A stretch of 64,000 nucleotides of DNA. It comes from an uncultured Oscillibacter sp. (GTDB taxonomy: Bacteria; Bacillota; Clostridia; Oscillospirales; Oscillospiraceae). The notes below the pieces were generated by a model. The model had not been told where the DNA came from. It saw nothing but the letters and a program-made list of their open reading frames with translations, and made no database searches. The position numbers and the translations under genes are program-made. Within the stretch, counting starts at the first letter, position 1. Each line of letters begins with the position of its first letter. The stretch spans positions 7,008 through 71,007 of the forward strand of contig CAJUQM010000009.1 in the NCBI GenBank assembly GCA_910588005.1, given 5' to 3'. Shown piece by piece: positions 38,701 through 47,797 of this stretch.

Positions 38701-39195
38701 ATGAAATGGCAAAAGTCCGGCCGGCTGATCTTGACACTGCTTCTGCTGGTGCTGCCGGCCGCCTGCGGCGGGAACCCCATGCCCGCGGAACCAGCCGTCC
38801 CCGTCCCGGAGGAGACCGCGGCGGCGCCGGAGGAGGCGCCCTGTGTCCACCGGCCGTTTCAGGGGGACAATGTGACAGAGCATGAGGCGGCAGGTTACTG
38901 CGGCAACACCGTCACCACGGTCTCCCGGGAGGAGCGGGTGTGGGATGCGCCCTGGGAGGCGTCCTTCTGGGGGGAGGACTCCGTGGCCCTGACGGACCTG
39001 CTGCTGTATCTGGATTACAGCGGGAACGTCTGCCGGTGTCTGCCGGAGTACAGCGTGGACACGGAGTTCGGCACGGGCTACGGCGTCAATCTGACAGAGG
39101 GCTATGCCCGCTTCGGCGGCGGACAGGCGGACCTGACGGAGGAGCAGGTGGAGCAGATTCGGGAGATTCTGGAGCGGCAGGGAGAGACGCCCTGA
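38701..39195 (+). CDS. Small lipoprotein of unknown function
   Basis: The 164 residues start with a lipoprotein signal (lipobox LPAAC, lipidated Cys about residue 21), followed by a Pro/Glu-rich linker to about residue 45. The globular part (about 46-164) has three cysteines and a TVTTVSREERVW...LLLYLDYSGNVCRCLPEY stretch that looks beta-rich. I do not recognise the family. GGAGGAG precedes the ATG. It is monocistronic and ends at a 15-bp stem. Confidence 0.75.
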   Translation: MKWQKSGRLILTLLLLVLPAACGGNPMPAEPAVPVPEETAAAPEEAPCVHRPFQGDNVTEHEAAGYCGNTVTTVSREERVWDAPWEASFWGEDSVALTDLLLYLDYSGNVCRCLPEYSVDTEFGTGYGVNLTEGYARFGGGQADLTEEQVEQIREILERQGETP

Positions 39196-39196
39196 G

Positions 39197-39229
39197 AGGA
39201 GGGCCGCCGGCAACGCCGGCGGCCCTCCT
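39197..39229 (+). terminator. Hairpin after the lipoprotein gene
   Basis: A 15-bp perfect stem (39197-39211 with 39215-39229, AGGAGGGCCGCCGGC) with a three-base loop starts at the stop codon. The following U-run is poor. Confidence 0.65.
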
Positions 39230-39418
39230 TACGTCTCTGAGTGGCCGGCACATGGCCCGGGCTTTCGGGAAAATTGCGCACGGCGAAAAAAGAGCAAAGT
39301 TTTTTCATACAAGACAAAAGATTTTTCTATCGTCTTTTCCTCCCGCAGCCGATAAAATAGAAACCGCTTTGGGAACACTCCCTCTGCCAAACCCCAAAAT
39401 CAACTAGGAGGAACAACG

Positions 39419-40468
39419 ATGAAGAAGATTTTTGCTCTTGCCCTGTGCGCCGTGATGATGCTGTCCGTTCTGGCCGGCTGCGGCGGCAAACAGGACGCTC
39501 CCGCCGATACCCCCGCGCAGAACGAACCCGCCGCTCCCGCTGAGACCACGCCCGACGCCCCCGAGGCCGGTGGCACCATCGGTGTCTGCATCTATCAGTT
39601 TACCGACGCGTTCATGACCACCTACCGGAACGCCCTGCAGGAGATTCTGGAAGGCAAGGGCTATAAGGTCACCACCGTGGACGGCGCCAACGACCAGGCC
39701 AAGCAGAACGAGCAGATCAACACCTTTATCACCCAGGGTGTGGACGCGCTGATCATCAACCCCGTGATGACCTCCGCCGCCGACCAGATCATTGCCACCG
39801 TGCAGGCTGCCGGCATCCCCACCGTGCTCATCAACCGTGAACCCACCCCTGAGCAGATGGCCGTCTATGACAAGCTGGTCTATGTGGGCTGCGATGCCCG
39901 CCAGTCCGGCACCATGCAGGGCGAGCTGATTCTCGACACTCCCAACAAGGGCGACATCAACGGCGACGGCAAGGTCTCCTACATCATGGTTCAGGGCGAC
40001 CCCGAGAACGTGGACGCCCAGTACCGCACCGAGTTCTCCGTCAAGGCCCTGGTTGACGCCGGCATGGAGGTTGAGGAGCTGAACCTCACCCGCGGCGACT
40101 GGATGCGTGAGCGCGGCCAGGAGATCGTGGCCAACGACCTGGCCCAGTTCGGCGATCAGGTTGAGGTTGTCTTCTGCAACAACGACGATATGGCCATCGG
40201 CGCCCTGCAGTCCATCCAGGCTGCCGGCCGCAAGGTCAATGAGGACATCTATCTGGTAGGCGTCGACGCTCTGGACGCCGCGCTGAACGAGGTCAGCAAC
40301 GGCAACATGACCGGAACCGTGCTCAACGACGCTGTCGGCCAGGCCACCGCCGCTGTGGAGCAGATGGAAGCCCTGCTGGGCGGCGCCACCTTCTCCTCCG
40401 GCAATCAGAGCGTGTATGTTGACTACGTGAAGGTCACTCCCGAGAACGTCGGCGACTTCATGAGCTGA
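39419..40468 (+). CDS. mglB: Galactose/methyl-galactoside ABC transporter substrate-binding lipoprotein
   Basis: This 349-residue type I periplasmic-binding lipoprotein (lipobox VLAGC) captures galactose or glucose for the Mgl importer. It is MglB-like: IGVCIYQFTDAFMTTYRNAL, then NPVMTSAADQIIATVQAAGI, INREPTPEQM, and an EF-hand-like Ca site DINGDGKVSYIMVQGD as in MglB. The sugar-binding NNDDMAIGA and VGVDALDAAL are present. AGGAGG precedes the ATG. Codon use is strongly biased, suggesting high expression. A hairpin follows it and separates it from mglA. Confidence 0.93.
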   Translation: MKKIFALALCAVMMLSVLAGCGGKQDAPADTPAQNEPAAPAETTPDAPEAGGTIGVCIYQFTDAFMTTYRNALQEILEGKGYKVTTVDGANDQAKQNEQINTFITQGVDALIINPVMTSAADQIIATVQAAGIPTVLINREPTPEQMAVYDKLVYVGCDARQSGTMQGELILDTPNKGDINGDGKVSYIMVQGDPENVDAQYRTEFSVKALVDAGMEVEELNLTRGDWMRERGQEIVANDLAQFGDQVEVVFCNNDDMAIGALQSIQAAGRKVNEDIYLVGVDALDAALNEVSNGNMTGTVLNDAVGQATAAVEQMEALLGGATFSSGNQSVYVDYVKVTPENVGDFMS

Positions 40469-40501
40469 TTATTCAGAGCCGAATAACAGGAAAGCCATTC
40501 C

Positions 40502-40535
40502 GGGGTGCGTGTGCATAGGCGCACGCACCCCTTTT
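40502..40535 (+). terminator. Attenuating hairpin between mglB and mglA
   Basis: GGGGTGCGTG (40502-40511) pairs with CACGCACCCC (40522-40531), then TTTT. Such a partial terminator would keep the binding protein in excess of the membrane components. Confidence 0.75.
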
Positions 40536-40613
40536 CCATAGCTGGCGGCGGAGGGGAGGCCGTCTGCCGCCGGTTATGGAAAGGGACACAACTACCAAGG
40601 GGGGAACAGTAAA

Positions 40614-42122
40614 TTGTCAGAGTATCGTTTGGAAATGCGCGACGTGGTGAAGACCTTCCCCGGCGTCAAGGCTCTGGATCACGCCCAGCTTAAGCTCCGC
40701 CCCGGTTCCGTCCATGCCCTGATGGGGGAGAACGGCGCGGGCAAGTCCACGCTGATGAAGTGCATGTTCGGAATCTACCACATGGATGAGGGCGAGGTGA
40801 TCTACGAGGGGGAGAAGGTCCAGATCAAGGGTCCTCTGGACGCGCTGAACCGGGGGATCGCCATGGTGCACCAGGAACTCCAGCCTATCCCGGAGCGGAG
40901 CATCGGCGAGAATATCTATGTGGGCCGCTATCCCACCAAGCGCCTGGGACCCATCGTCACCGTCAACCATGAGAAGATGTACGAGGATGCCGCCAAGGTG
41001 CTGAAGGAGGTTCACCTGAACTTTGACCCCAGGGCCAAGCTGGGCAGCCTCAGCGTCTCCCAGATGCAGCTGGTGGAGATCGCCAAGGCCGTTTCCGCCG
41101 ACTGCAAGGTGCTTATTTTGGACGAACCCACATCGTCCCTTACCGCCGCCGAGGTGGAGGCACTCTTTACCATTGTGGGTGAGCTGCGGGAAAAGGGGGT
41201 TTCCATTGTCTACATCTCCCACAAGATGGATGAGATCCTCCGCATCAGCGACGAGGTCACCATCATGCGGGACGGCCAGTATATCGGCACTTGGGAGGCC
41301 AAGGGCCTCACCACCGATTTTATCATCACCAAGATGGTGGGCCGGGAGCTGAGCAACCTCTTTCCCAAGCGGGAGAATGTCCCCGGTGAGGTGGTCTTTG
41401 AGGTGGAGGATTTTACCTCCATCAACCCCAAGAGCTTCCGCCACGCCACGTTCCAGGTGCGCAAGGGCGAAATCCTGGGGGTGGCCGGCCTGGTGGGTGC
41501 CCAGCGCACCGAGCTGATGGAGGGAATTTTCGGCCTGCGGTGCCACACCGCGGGCAGGATTACCTATAAGGGCAAGGAGCTGAAGATCGACCAGCCAAAG
41601 GCCGCCATCAACAGCGGCATCGCCATGCTGACGGAGGACCGCCGCGCCACTGGCATTCTGGGGGTGCTGTCCATTGCGGACAACGTGTCCATTGCCTCGC
41701 TGAACCAGTACCTCGTCGGCGGCATTATGCTGGACGACAGGAAGATCGAGCACCTGGTCCAGGACAATGTGGCGAAGCTCTCCATCAAGACGCCTTCCTC
41801 CAAGACGCAGATTCAGTCCCTCTCCGGCGGCAACCAGCAAAAGGTGCTGATCAGCCGCTGGCTTGCCAACGATCCGGATGTGTTCATTTTGGATGAGCCT
41901 ACCCGGGGCATCGACGTGGGCGCGAAATATGAGATCTACTGCATCATTGCGGAGCTTGCCAAACAGGGCAAGAGCGTTATCATGATCTCCTCTGAGATGA
42001 GCGAACTGATCGGCATGTCCGACCGGATTATGGTTATGTGCGACGGCCGGGTCACAGGCTTTATTGACGGGGCGGAGGCCAACCAGGAGAACATCATGGC
42101 TCTGGCCACGCAGTTTGAGTAA
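40614..42122 (+). CDS. mglA: Galactose/methyl-galactoside ABC importer ATP-binding protein
   Basis: MglA is a tandem ABC ATPase of the monosaccharide (CUT2) family that powers import with MglB and MglC. The 502 residues hold two nucleotide-binding domains. Domain 1 has Walker A GENGAGKSTLMKCM and Walker B VLILDEPTSSL; its signature is LSVSQMQ. Domain 2 has a degenerate P-loop (GLVGAQRTELMEG), signature LSGGNQQKV and Walker B FILDEPTRGIDVGAK, the usual CUT2 asymmetry. TTG start at 40614 after GGGG. It continues into mglC after 17 bp. Confidence 0.96.
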   Translation: MSEYRLEMRDVVKTFPGVKALDHAQLKLRPGSVHALMGENGAGKSTLMKCMFGIYHMDEGEVIYEGEKVQIKGPLDALNRGIAMVHQELQPIPERSIGENIYVGRYPTKRLGPIVTVNHEKMYEDAAKVLKEVHLNFDPRAKLGSLSVSQMQLVEIAKAVSADCKVLILDEPTSSLTAAEVEALFTIVGELREKGVSIVYISHKMDEILRISDEVTIMRDGQYIGTWEAKGLTTDFIITKMVGRELSNLFPKRENVPGEVVFEVEDFTSINPKSFRHATFQVRKGEILGVAGLVGAQRTELMEGIFGLRCHTAGRITYKGKELKIDQPKAAINSGIAMLTEDRRATGILGVLSIADNVSIASLNQYLVGGIMLDDRKIEHLVQDNVAKLSIKTPSSKTQIQSLSGGNQQKVLISRWLANDPDVFILDEPTRGIDVGAKYEIYCIIAELAKQGKSVIMISSEMSELIGMSDRIMVMCDGRVTGFIDGAEANQENIMALATQFE

Positions 42123-42139
42123 AAAGGAGAGAAACGACG

Positions 42140-43171
42140 ATGGGAGAAACTAAAACGAAGGCGCTGAACGGGAAGAGCGTCCTAAAATTCATTTCCGATC
42201 ACGCGATTATTTTCCTGATTATCCTGCTGGCGCTGATTACCTGGGCCAACAGCCAAAACTTTATGAGCCGGGATAATGTGGGCAATCTGATTTCCAATGT
42301 GGCACCCCGCTTTATCATTGCCTGCGGCGTGTCCGGATGCCTGATTACCAAGGGCACGGACCTGTCCGCTGGCCGTCAGGTGGGTCTGGCGGCGTGCTTT
42401 GCCGCCATGATGCAGCAGACCCTGGATTACAGTGCCCGGGTGTTTGACTGGATGCCCGATATGCACTGGACCTTCGCCCTGCTGATCACCGTAGCCATCA
42501 TGGCCTGCATCGGCGCGGTCAACGGCAGTGTCATCGCCTTTTTAAAGGTCCCCCCCTTTATCGCCACCCTGGGCATGCAGACTCTGGTGTACGGCGCCTG
42601 CCAGGTTATCACTGGCAACCAGCCCATCGGCGGCTTTAAAGAGAGCTACCGCGCCCTGGCCAGCGGCAACTTCTTCAGCAAGTACCTTGGCCTTTACAGC
42701 CGCCTCTTCCCCTATCTGCTGCTCCCCGCTCTATTGGTGGGCCTGTTTATGTGGTTTTTGTATAACAAGACCCGCCACGGCAAGTATATGTACGCCATCG
42801 GCGGCAATGAAAACGCGGCCCAGGTTGCCGGTGTGAACGTCTCCGCATCCCTGATCCGCATCTATATTCTGGCCTCTGTGATGTACGCCCTGGCCGGCTT
42901 CCTCATTGGCTCCAAGGCCGGCGGCGCGTCTACCGCCACCGGTACCGGCTATGAGCTGGAGGCCATTGCGGCCTGCACCATCGGCGGCGTCTCCGTCAAC
43001 GGCGGCGTGGGCAAGATCTCCGGCATCCTCATCGGCGTGCTGGTGTTTGAGGTTTTGAAGATCTGCCTCCAGTTCCTCCGTTTCGACCCCGCCTATACCT
43101 TTATCGCCCAGGGCCTGGTCATCATCATCGCCGTGGCCCTTGACCTGCGCAAGTATTTGGCCAAAAAATAA
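42140..43171 (+). CDS. mglC: Galactose/methyl-galactoside ABC importer permease
   Basis: The 343-residue permease of the CUT2 importer has about eight to ten transmembrane helices. Family features are RFIIACGVSGCLITKGTDLSAGRQVGLAA, FLKVPPFIATLGMQTLVYG and NENAAQVAGVNV, followed by AIAACTIGGVSVNGGVGKISG, the cytoplasmic coupling region for MglA. AAGGAG precedes the ATG. The gene ends in a terminator just before the response-regulator gene. Confidence 0.96.
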   Translation: MGETKTKALNGKSVLKFISDHAIIFLIILLALITWANSQNFMSRDNVGNLISNVAPRFIIACGVSGCLITKGTDLSAGRQVGLAACFAAMMQQTLDYSARVFDWMPDMHWTFALLITVAIMACIGAVNGSVIAFLKVPPFIATLGMQTLVYGACQVITGNQPIGGFKESYRALASGNFFSKYLGLYSRLFPYLLLPALLVGLFMWFLYNKTRHGKYMYAIGGNENAAQVAGVNVSASLIRIYILASVMYALAGFLIGSKAGGASTATGTGYELEAIAACTIGGVSVNGGVGKISGILIGVLVFEVLKICLQFLRFDPAYTFIAQGLVIIIAVALDLRKYLAKK

Positions 43172-43195
43172 AAAGAAAGATAGAAAAAAATGGAA

Positions 43196-43227
43196 GGGGC
43201 CGGCGTAATTGCGCCGGCCCCTATTTT
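43196..43227 (+). terminator. Terminator of the mglBAC operon
   Basis: A 10-bp perfect stem (43196-43205 with 43212-43221, GGGGCCGGCG) is followed by TATTTT. Confidence 0.85.
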
Positions 43228-43279
43228 CAAACGGGGCAGAATGTATTATAATCGAACCTGATGGAGGAGGTGTGCTTTT

Positions 43280-44863
43280 GTGGAGGAATACCGGGTATTG
43301 CTGGTAGACGACGAGGAGGATATCCGGGTGGGCATCAGCCGGAAAATGAACTGGGCCGAACTGGGCTTCGTCCTGGTGGGGGAGGCGGAGAACGGACAGG
43401 AGGCTTTGGAACTGGCGGAGGCCCTGGAGCCGGATGTGGTGCTGACAGACATTAAAATGCCGTTTATGGACGGACTGGAACTCTGCCGGATTCTCAGCGG
43501 ACGCCTCCCGGCCTCTAAGTTTGTGGTGTTTTCCGGGTTTGACGAGTTTGAGTATGCCAAGCAGGCCATTCGAATGAATGTATTTGAGTATATCTTAAAA
43601 CCCATCAGCGCGGCGGAACTTTCCGGCGTACTCCAGCGGCTCAAGGAGCAGCTGGACACGGAGCGCACAGAGCGGCAGAGTACGGAGGCCTTCCGCCGCC
43701 GTTACGAGGAGAGCCTGCCGGTGCTGCGGGAGCTGTTTTATACCCACCTGTTGGAGGGACGTGTGCCGCCGGAGCAGGCGGCGGAGCGGGCGGCCAGGCT
43801 GGAGCTGGATTTTACCGGCAAGACATGGGCGGCCGCCCTGGCCCACATTGACGGCGCGGCGGACAGACGGGAGCTGGCGGCGCTGTCGGTCCGGCAGCTG
43901 TTGGAGGAGAATTTGGCTCTGGAGGGCTGGAACTGCCGGACCTTTCTGTATGGCGACGCGGCGGCGGTGCTGGCGGCGTCTCAGGGCAGTGGTTCCGTCT
44001 ATGCCTTTATCGAGGCGCTGAACCGGGTCTGCGCCCTGGCGGAGAGCTATTTGGGGCTGACGCTGACCATGGGCGTGGGCGCGCCCTGCGCGGGACTGGA
44101 GGGGTTGCCGCAGTCGGCGGAGGGTGCCCGGGGCGCTTTGGATTACCGGGGGCTGGTAGGCGCCGGGCGGGCCATCTATATTGGGGACCTGGAGCCGGAC
44201 GCGGGAGAACGGATCAGCTTTGACGAAAATGATGAGCGGGAGCTGGCCGGGGCAGTGAAACTGGGCGGGGAGGCGGAGGTCCGAACGGCGGTGGGACGCC
44301 TGACGGAAAAGGTCCGCCGCTCAGGGCTTGCGGCCAGCCAGTGCAACTTGTTTTTCCTGGAGATTTTAACCTGCCTGCTGCGGCTGGCCCGGAGCGCGGG
44401 ACTGGAGGTGGAAGAGGTGTTTGGCACCGGCTTTACCGGTGCGGTGCAGGCCACGGACTTTTCGTCTTTCACGGCCATGGGAGAGTGGTGCCTGGAGCGC
44501 AGCCTGCGAATTCAGACCCTGATCCGCCGCCAGCGGACGGATTCGGCCGGACAGAGCGTGGAGCGGGCGAAGGTCTATATCCGGGAACACTACGGGGAGA
44601 GCGACCTCTCTGTAGAGCGGCTGTGCGACCACCTTCACCTGAGTCCCGCTTATTTCTCCACGCTCTTCAAGCGGGAGACGGGGATGAGCTTCACGGCATA
44701 TGTCACCGTAACCCGGATGGAAGCGGCGGCGGCGGCCCTGCGGGGCAGCGAGGAAAAGACGTATCTCATTGCCCGGCGGTGCGGGTACGAGGACGCCAAC
44801 TATTTTAGTTACGTGTTTAAAAGACACTTTGGCGTGACGCCCACAAAATACCGCGCCAACTGA
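43280..44863 (+). CDS. Response regulator with AraC-type output (YesN-like)
   Basis: The 527-residue regulator starts with a REC domain (about 1-125): VLLVDDEED, phosphoacceptor Asp57 in DVVLTDIKM, FSGFDEFEYAKQAI and the Lys in EYILKPIS. A long middle region (about 130-420) is typical of YesN/CheY-AraC proteins. The C-terminal AraC HTH (about 425-527) shows DLSVERLCDHLHLSPAYFST and YEDANYFSYVFKRHFGVTPT. GTG start at 43280 after GGAGG. It is followed by its kinase and two sugar-binding proteins, so it probably activates the mgl and gal genes. Confidence 0.94.
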   Translation: MEEYRVLLVDDEEDIRVGISRKMNWAELGFVLVGEAENGQEALELAEALEPDVVLTDIKMPFMDGLELCRILSGRLPASKFVVFSGFDEFEYAKQAIRMNVFEYILKPISAAELSGVLQRLKEQLDTERTERQSTEAFRRRYEESLPVLRELFYTHLLEGRVPPEQAAERAARLELDFTGKTWAAALAHIDGAADRRELAALSVRQLLEENLALEGWNCRTFLYGDAAAVLAASQGSGSVYAFIEALNRVCALAESYLGLTLTMGVGAPCAGLEGLPQSAEGARGALDYRGLVGAGRAIYIGDLEPDAGERISFDENDERELAGAVKLGGEAEVRTAVGRLTEKVRRSGLAASQCNLFFLEILTCLLRLARSAGLEVEEVFGTGFTGAVQATDFSSFTAMGEWCLERSLRIQTLIRRQRTDSAGQSVERAKVYIREHYGESDLSVERLCDHLHLSPAYFSTLFKRETGMSFTAYVTVTRMEAAAAALRGSEEKTYLIARRCGYEDANYFSYVFKRHFGVTPTKYRAN

Positions 44864-44963
44864 CGGCGGAAAGCCGTCTGCTTTACCTCCGCCTGCCATA
44901 GCGGAGAGATGCGCGTCATTTCCTGCCCCGCTTTTCCCCGGCGGGGGTGAAAGGAGGATTTCC

Positions 44964-46850
44964 ATGAGAGGGCTGTCCTCGTCTCTGCGCCGGCGCTGGG
45001 ACGCCGTTTACCACCGCGCCAGCATCCAAATGATTCTGTCCCTGTCTTTTACCGCTGTGGCCGTAGTGGGGATGGTCTTCCTTGGGCTGTCGCTGTTTCT
45101 GCGTTTCTCCGCCTCCAACAACGCCCTTTTGGCGGAGAACAGCCAGCGTGTGCTGTCCCAGGTAAATCTAAACCTGGACGCCCGCCTGCGGGAGATGATG
45201 CGGGTATCTGACACCGCGTATTACCAGATCATTAAAGATGCGGATTTGGCGGAGGAGGATTTGACCCGGGATTTGGAGCTGCTGTATTACACCAGCCGGG
45301 AGTCCCTGGTGTCCATCGCCGTGTTTGCCGACAGCGGAGACCTGATTGCCGCCGTGCCTTTGACTGCGCTGAAAAACAGCGTGTCGCCGGAGCGGGAGAG
45401 CTGGTTTGCCGCCGCCCAGGAGCGGATCGAAAACCTCCATTTTTCCACGCCCCATGTGCAGAACCTGTTTGTGGACCCGGACTACCGCTACCGCTGGGTG
45501 GTGTCCCTCAGCCGTCATGTGGAGCTGACGAAGGACGGGGCCATTGAGAGCGGCGTGCTGCTGGTGGACATGAGCTATGGCGGTATTGAACAGATCTGCA
45601 AGGACGTGGACCTGGGTTCCGGCCGGGGGTATTTATACATTGTGGACGGAGCGGGGGAGATTGTTTACCACCCCCGGCAGCAGCTGATTTACGCGGGATT
45701 GCTGGAGGAGAACAACCGTGCCGCCGCCGCCTACGCCGACGGCAGCCATGACGAGATCTTTCAGGGCCGGCGGAGGCAGGTGACGGTAAAGACCGTGGGC
45801 TACACCGGCTGGAAGCTGGTGGGTGTGGTGCCGTCGGAAAACCTGTGGGACGATTACGGCCAGCTGCTGCTGTTCTTCCTTTTTGTGGTGATATTTTCCA
45901 TCTTTCTGCTGGTGTTCGTAAACCTGCGCCTCTCCGCCTGGATTACCGCCCCCATGAAGAAGCTGGATTTGGCGGTGAAGAAGCTGGAGGCCGGGCAGGA
46001 GACCGTAGACCTTGCGGTAAACGGTCCCTACGAGGTGGAGCACCTGAGCCGCTCCATTCAGTCCATGGTGTCCACGATGCGGCATTTGATGGACGACATT
46101 ATCCAGCAGGAGGAGCAGAAGCGCCGCAGTGAACTGGATGTTCTACAGTCCCAAATCAACCCCCATTTTCTATACAATACCTTGGATTCGGTGATTTGGA
46201 TGACGGAGAACGGACGGACGGAGGACGCGGTGGTGATGCTGACGTCTCTTGCGCGGCTGTTCCGCATCTCCCTGAGCCGGGGCAGCAACATCATCACCAT
46301 TGCCGACGAGCTGGAGCATGCCCGGCACTACCTGACGATCCAGAAGATGCGGTACAAGAACAAGTTTTCCGCCGATATATCGGCGGCGGATGGTGCAGAG
46401 GAACTCTACACCATCAAGCTGATTGTTCAGCCGATTTTGGAAAACGCCATCTACCACGGCATGGACTATGCCGACGGCGACGGAAAAATCCGCATTTCAG
46501 CTTTTCGGGAGAGGGAGGACGTGGTCATCGAGGTGGCGGACAACGGTCCCGGAATGCCGGCGGAAGTGGTGGAACGGCTGCTGGACCAGGGCGGGTCCTA
46601 TATGGCGGCGGATTCCAAGGGGTCCGGCATTGGATTGCGGAATGTCCACCGCCGGATTCAGCTGACCTTTGGCCGTGAGTATGGACTTACCATTCTCAGC
46701 GAGCCGGACGACGGTACGGTGGTGCGGATCCGGCTGCCGGCGTTGGACGGGGAGCGGGGCCGGAGCTGCCGGAAAGAGGAGCCGGTGGAGCCGGCGCCGG
46801 AAACCTCGGGTGACCCGCAGGCCGGGACGGAAAAGGGGGGAGGACAGTGA
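44964..46850 (+). CDS. Membrane sensor histidine kinase (YesM-like)
   Basis: The 628-residue kinase has two transmembrane helices (about 26-48 and about 295-318) that bracket an extracellular dCache-like sensor domain of about 245 residues. A HAMP linker (about 319-370) follows. The phosphorylated His is H401 in QINPHFLYNT, as in the His_kinase (PF06580) group. The ATPase domain has the N-box ENAIYHGMD, DNGPGMPAEV and GSGIGLRNV. The stop overlaps the next gene as GTGA. With the response regulator upstream it forms a two-component system of the galactose locus. Confidence 0.95.
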   Translation: MRGLSSSLRRRWDAVYHRASIQMILSLSFTAVAVVGMVFLGLSLFLRFSASNNALLAENSQRVLSQVNLNLDARLREMMRVSDTAYYQIIKDADLAEEDLTRDLELLYYTSRESLVSIAVFADSGDLIAAVPLTALKNSVSPERESWFAAAQERIENLHFSTPHVQNLFVDPDYRYRWVVSLSRHVELTKDGAIESGVLLVDMSYGGIEQICKDVDLGSGRGYLYIVDGAGEIVYHPRQQLIYAGLLEENNRAAAAYADGSHDEIFQGRRRQVTVKTVGYTGWKLVGVVPSENLWDDYGQLLLFFLFVVIFSIFLLVFVNLRLSAWITAPMKKLDLAVKKLEAGQETVDLAVNGPYEVEHLSRSIQSMVSTMRHLMDDIIQQEEQKRRSELDVLQSQINPHFLYNTLDSVIWMTENGRTEDAVVMLTSLARLFRISLSRGSNIITIADELEHARHYLTIQKMRYKNKFSADISAADGAEELYTIKLIVQPILENAIYHGMDYADGDGKIRISAFREREDVVIEVADNGPGMPAEVVERLLDQGGSYMAADSKGSGIGLRNVHRRIQLTFGREYGLTILSEPDDGTVVRIRLPALDGERGRSCRKEEPVEPAPETSGDPQAGTEKGGGQ

Positions 46851-47794
46851 GCCAGCAAAGATTTACCCGGTGGGGGCTGCCCTTGCTGATGCTGGGAATT
46901 TTGATGGCGCTGCTTTTGATGCTGACCCTCTATCCTGCCCGCGCGCAGCAGCGGCCGGAGCTTCTGGAGATGTCCGTGATCGCCCGGGAGGCGGACGGCG
47001 CCGCTTGGGCCAACGCCCGCCGGGGCATGGAACAGGCCGCGGCGGATCTATATGTGGAACTGCGGTTTTTATACCCCGGTCAATCCAACAGCAGTGAGGA
47101 GCAGGGGCAGCTGCTGCGCCGGGAGGTGGAGAGCGGCGCCAGTGCCATTTTGCTCTTCCCCACAGACCGGGAGGCGCTGGCGGAGGAGGCGCGGAGCGCC
47201 TCGGCCAAGGCGGCCCTGGTGACGCTGGAGACGGATATGGAGACGGCGGCGGGCTATGTGGGCGTGGACAATCAGGCGCTGGGCGAGGCGCTGGGGAGAG
47301 CGGCGCTGAACGGCGTTCCCCTGGGGGGAACCGTGCTGCTGATAGACGGGGCCTTCGCCGGAAGCGGCATCGGTGAGCGCATGGCGGCGGCGGCGGACCT
47401 GTTGGAGCTGGAGGAACGGGAGGTCCGTCTTTTCTCCGGCACGGGGGATGCCTTGGAGGAGGCGCTGGCCCGGGGGGAGATCCGGGCGGTCATTGCCTTT
47501 GAGGCGTCGAAGCTGGAACAGGCGGCGGAGGTGATGTCCCGCCTGGAGCATCCGCCCCTTTTGTATGGGGCTGGTTCTACGGCCGCCATCGCCGCGGGAT
47601 TGGAGCAGGGACGCATTACTTCCGCTGTGGCGCAAAACGCCTTTTCCACCGGGTATCTGGCAGTGGAGACCGCTGCGCGGCTGGCCCGCCGGGAGGCGGT
47701 GGAACCGCTGGAGCCGCTGCCCTTTTTCACAGTCCGGCGGGAGAATATGTACGAGCCGGAGTATCAAAAGCTGCTGTTCCCGGTGACATGGTAG
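46847..47794 (+). CDS. Membrane-anchored sugar-binding sensor protein
   Basis: The 315-residue protein has an uncleaved-looking membrane anchor (about 10-33, LPLLMLGILMALLLMLTLYP) and no lipobox. A type I periplasmic-binding domain follows: MSVIAREADGAAWANARRGM, GASAILLFPTDREALAEEAR, VTLETDMETAAGYVGVDNQA, AVIAFEASKLEQAAEVM. GTG start overlaps the kinase stop. Such anchored binding proteins next to YesM/YesN systems commonly present the sugar to the kinase sensor domain. It is not an MglB duplicate. Confidence 0.82.
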   Translation: MSQQRFTRWGLPLLMLGILMALLLMLTLYPARAQQRPELLEMSVIAREADGAAWANARRGMEQAAADLYVELRFLYPGQSNSSEEQGQLLRREVESGASAILLFPTDREALAEEARSASAKAALVTLETDMETAAGYVGVDNQALGEALGRAALNGVPLGGTVLLIDGAFAGSGIGERMAAAADLLELEEREVRLFSGTGDALEEALARGEIRAVIAFEASKLEQAAEVMSRLEHPPLLYGAGSTAAIAAGLEQGRITSAVAQNAFSTGYLAVETAARLARREAVEPLEPLPFFTVRRENMYEPEYQKLLFPVTW

Positions 47795-47797
47795 GGG

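Noticed and set aside
39359..39372. cre-like (CcpA) site upstream of mglB
   Set aside because: AGAAACCGCTTTGG matches only 10 of 14 positions of the palindromic consensus; no clear -35 to place it, so not listed.
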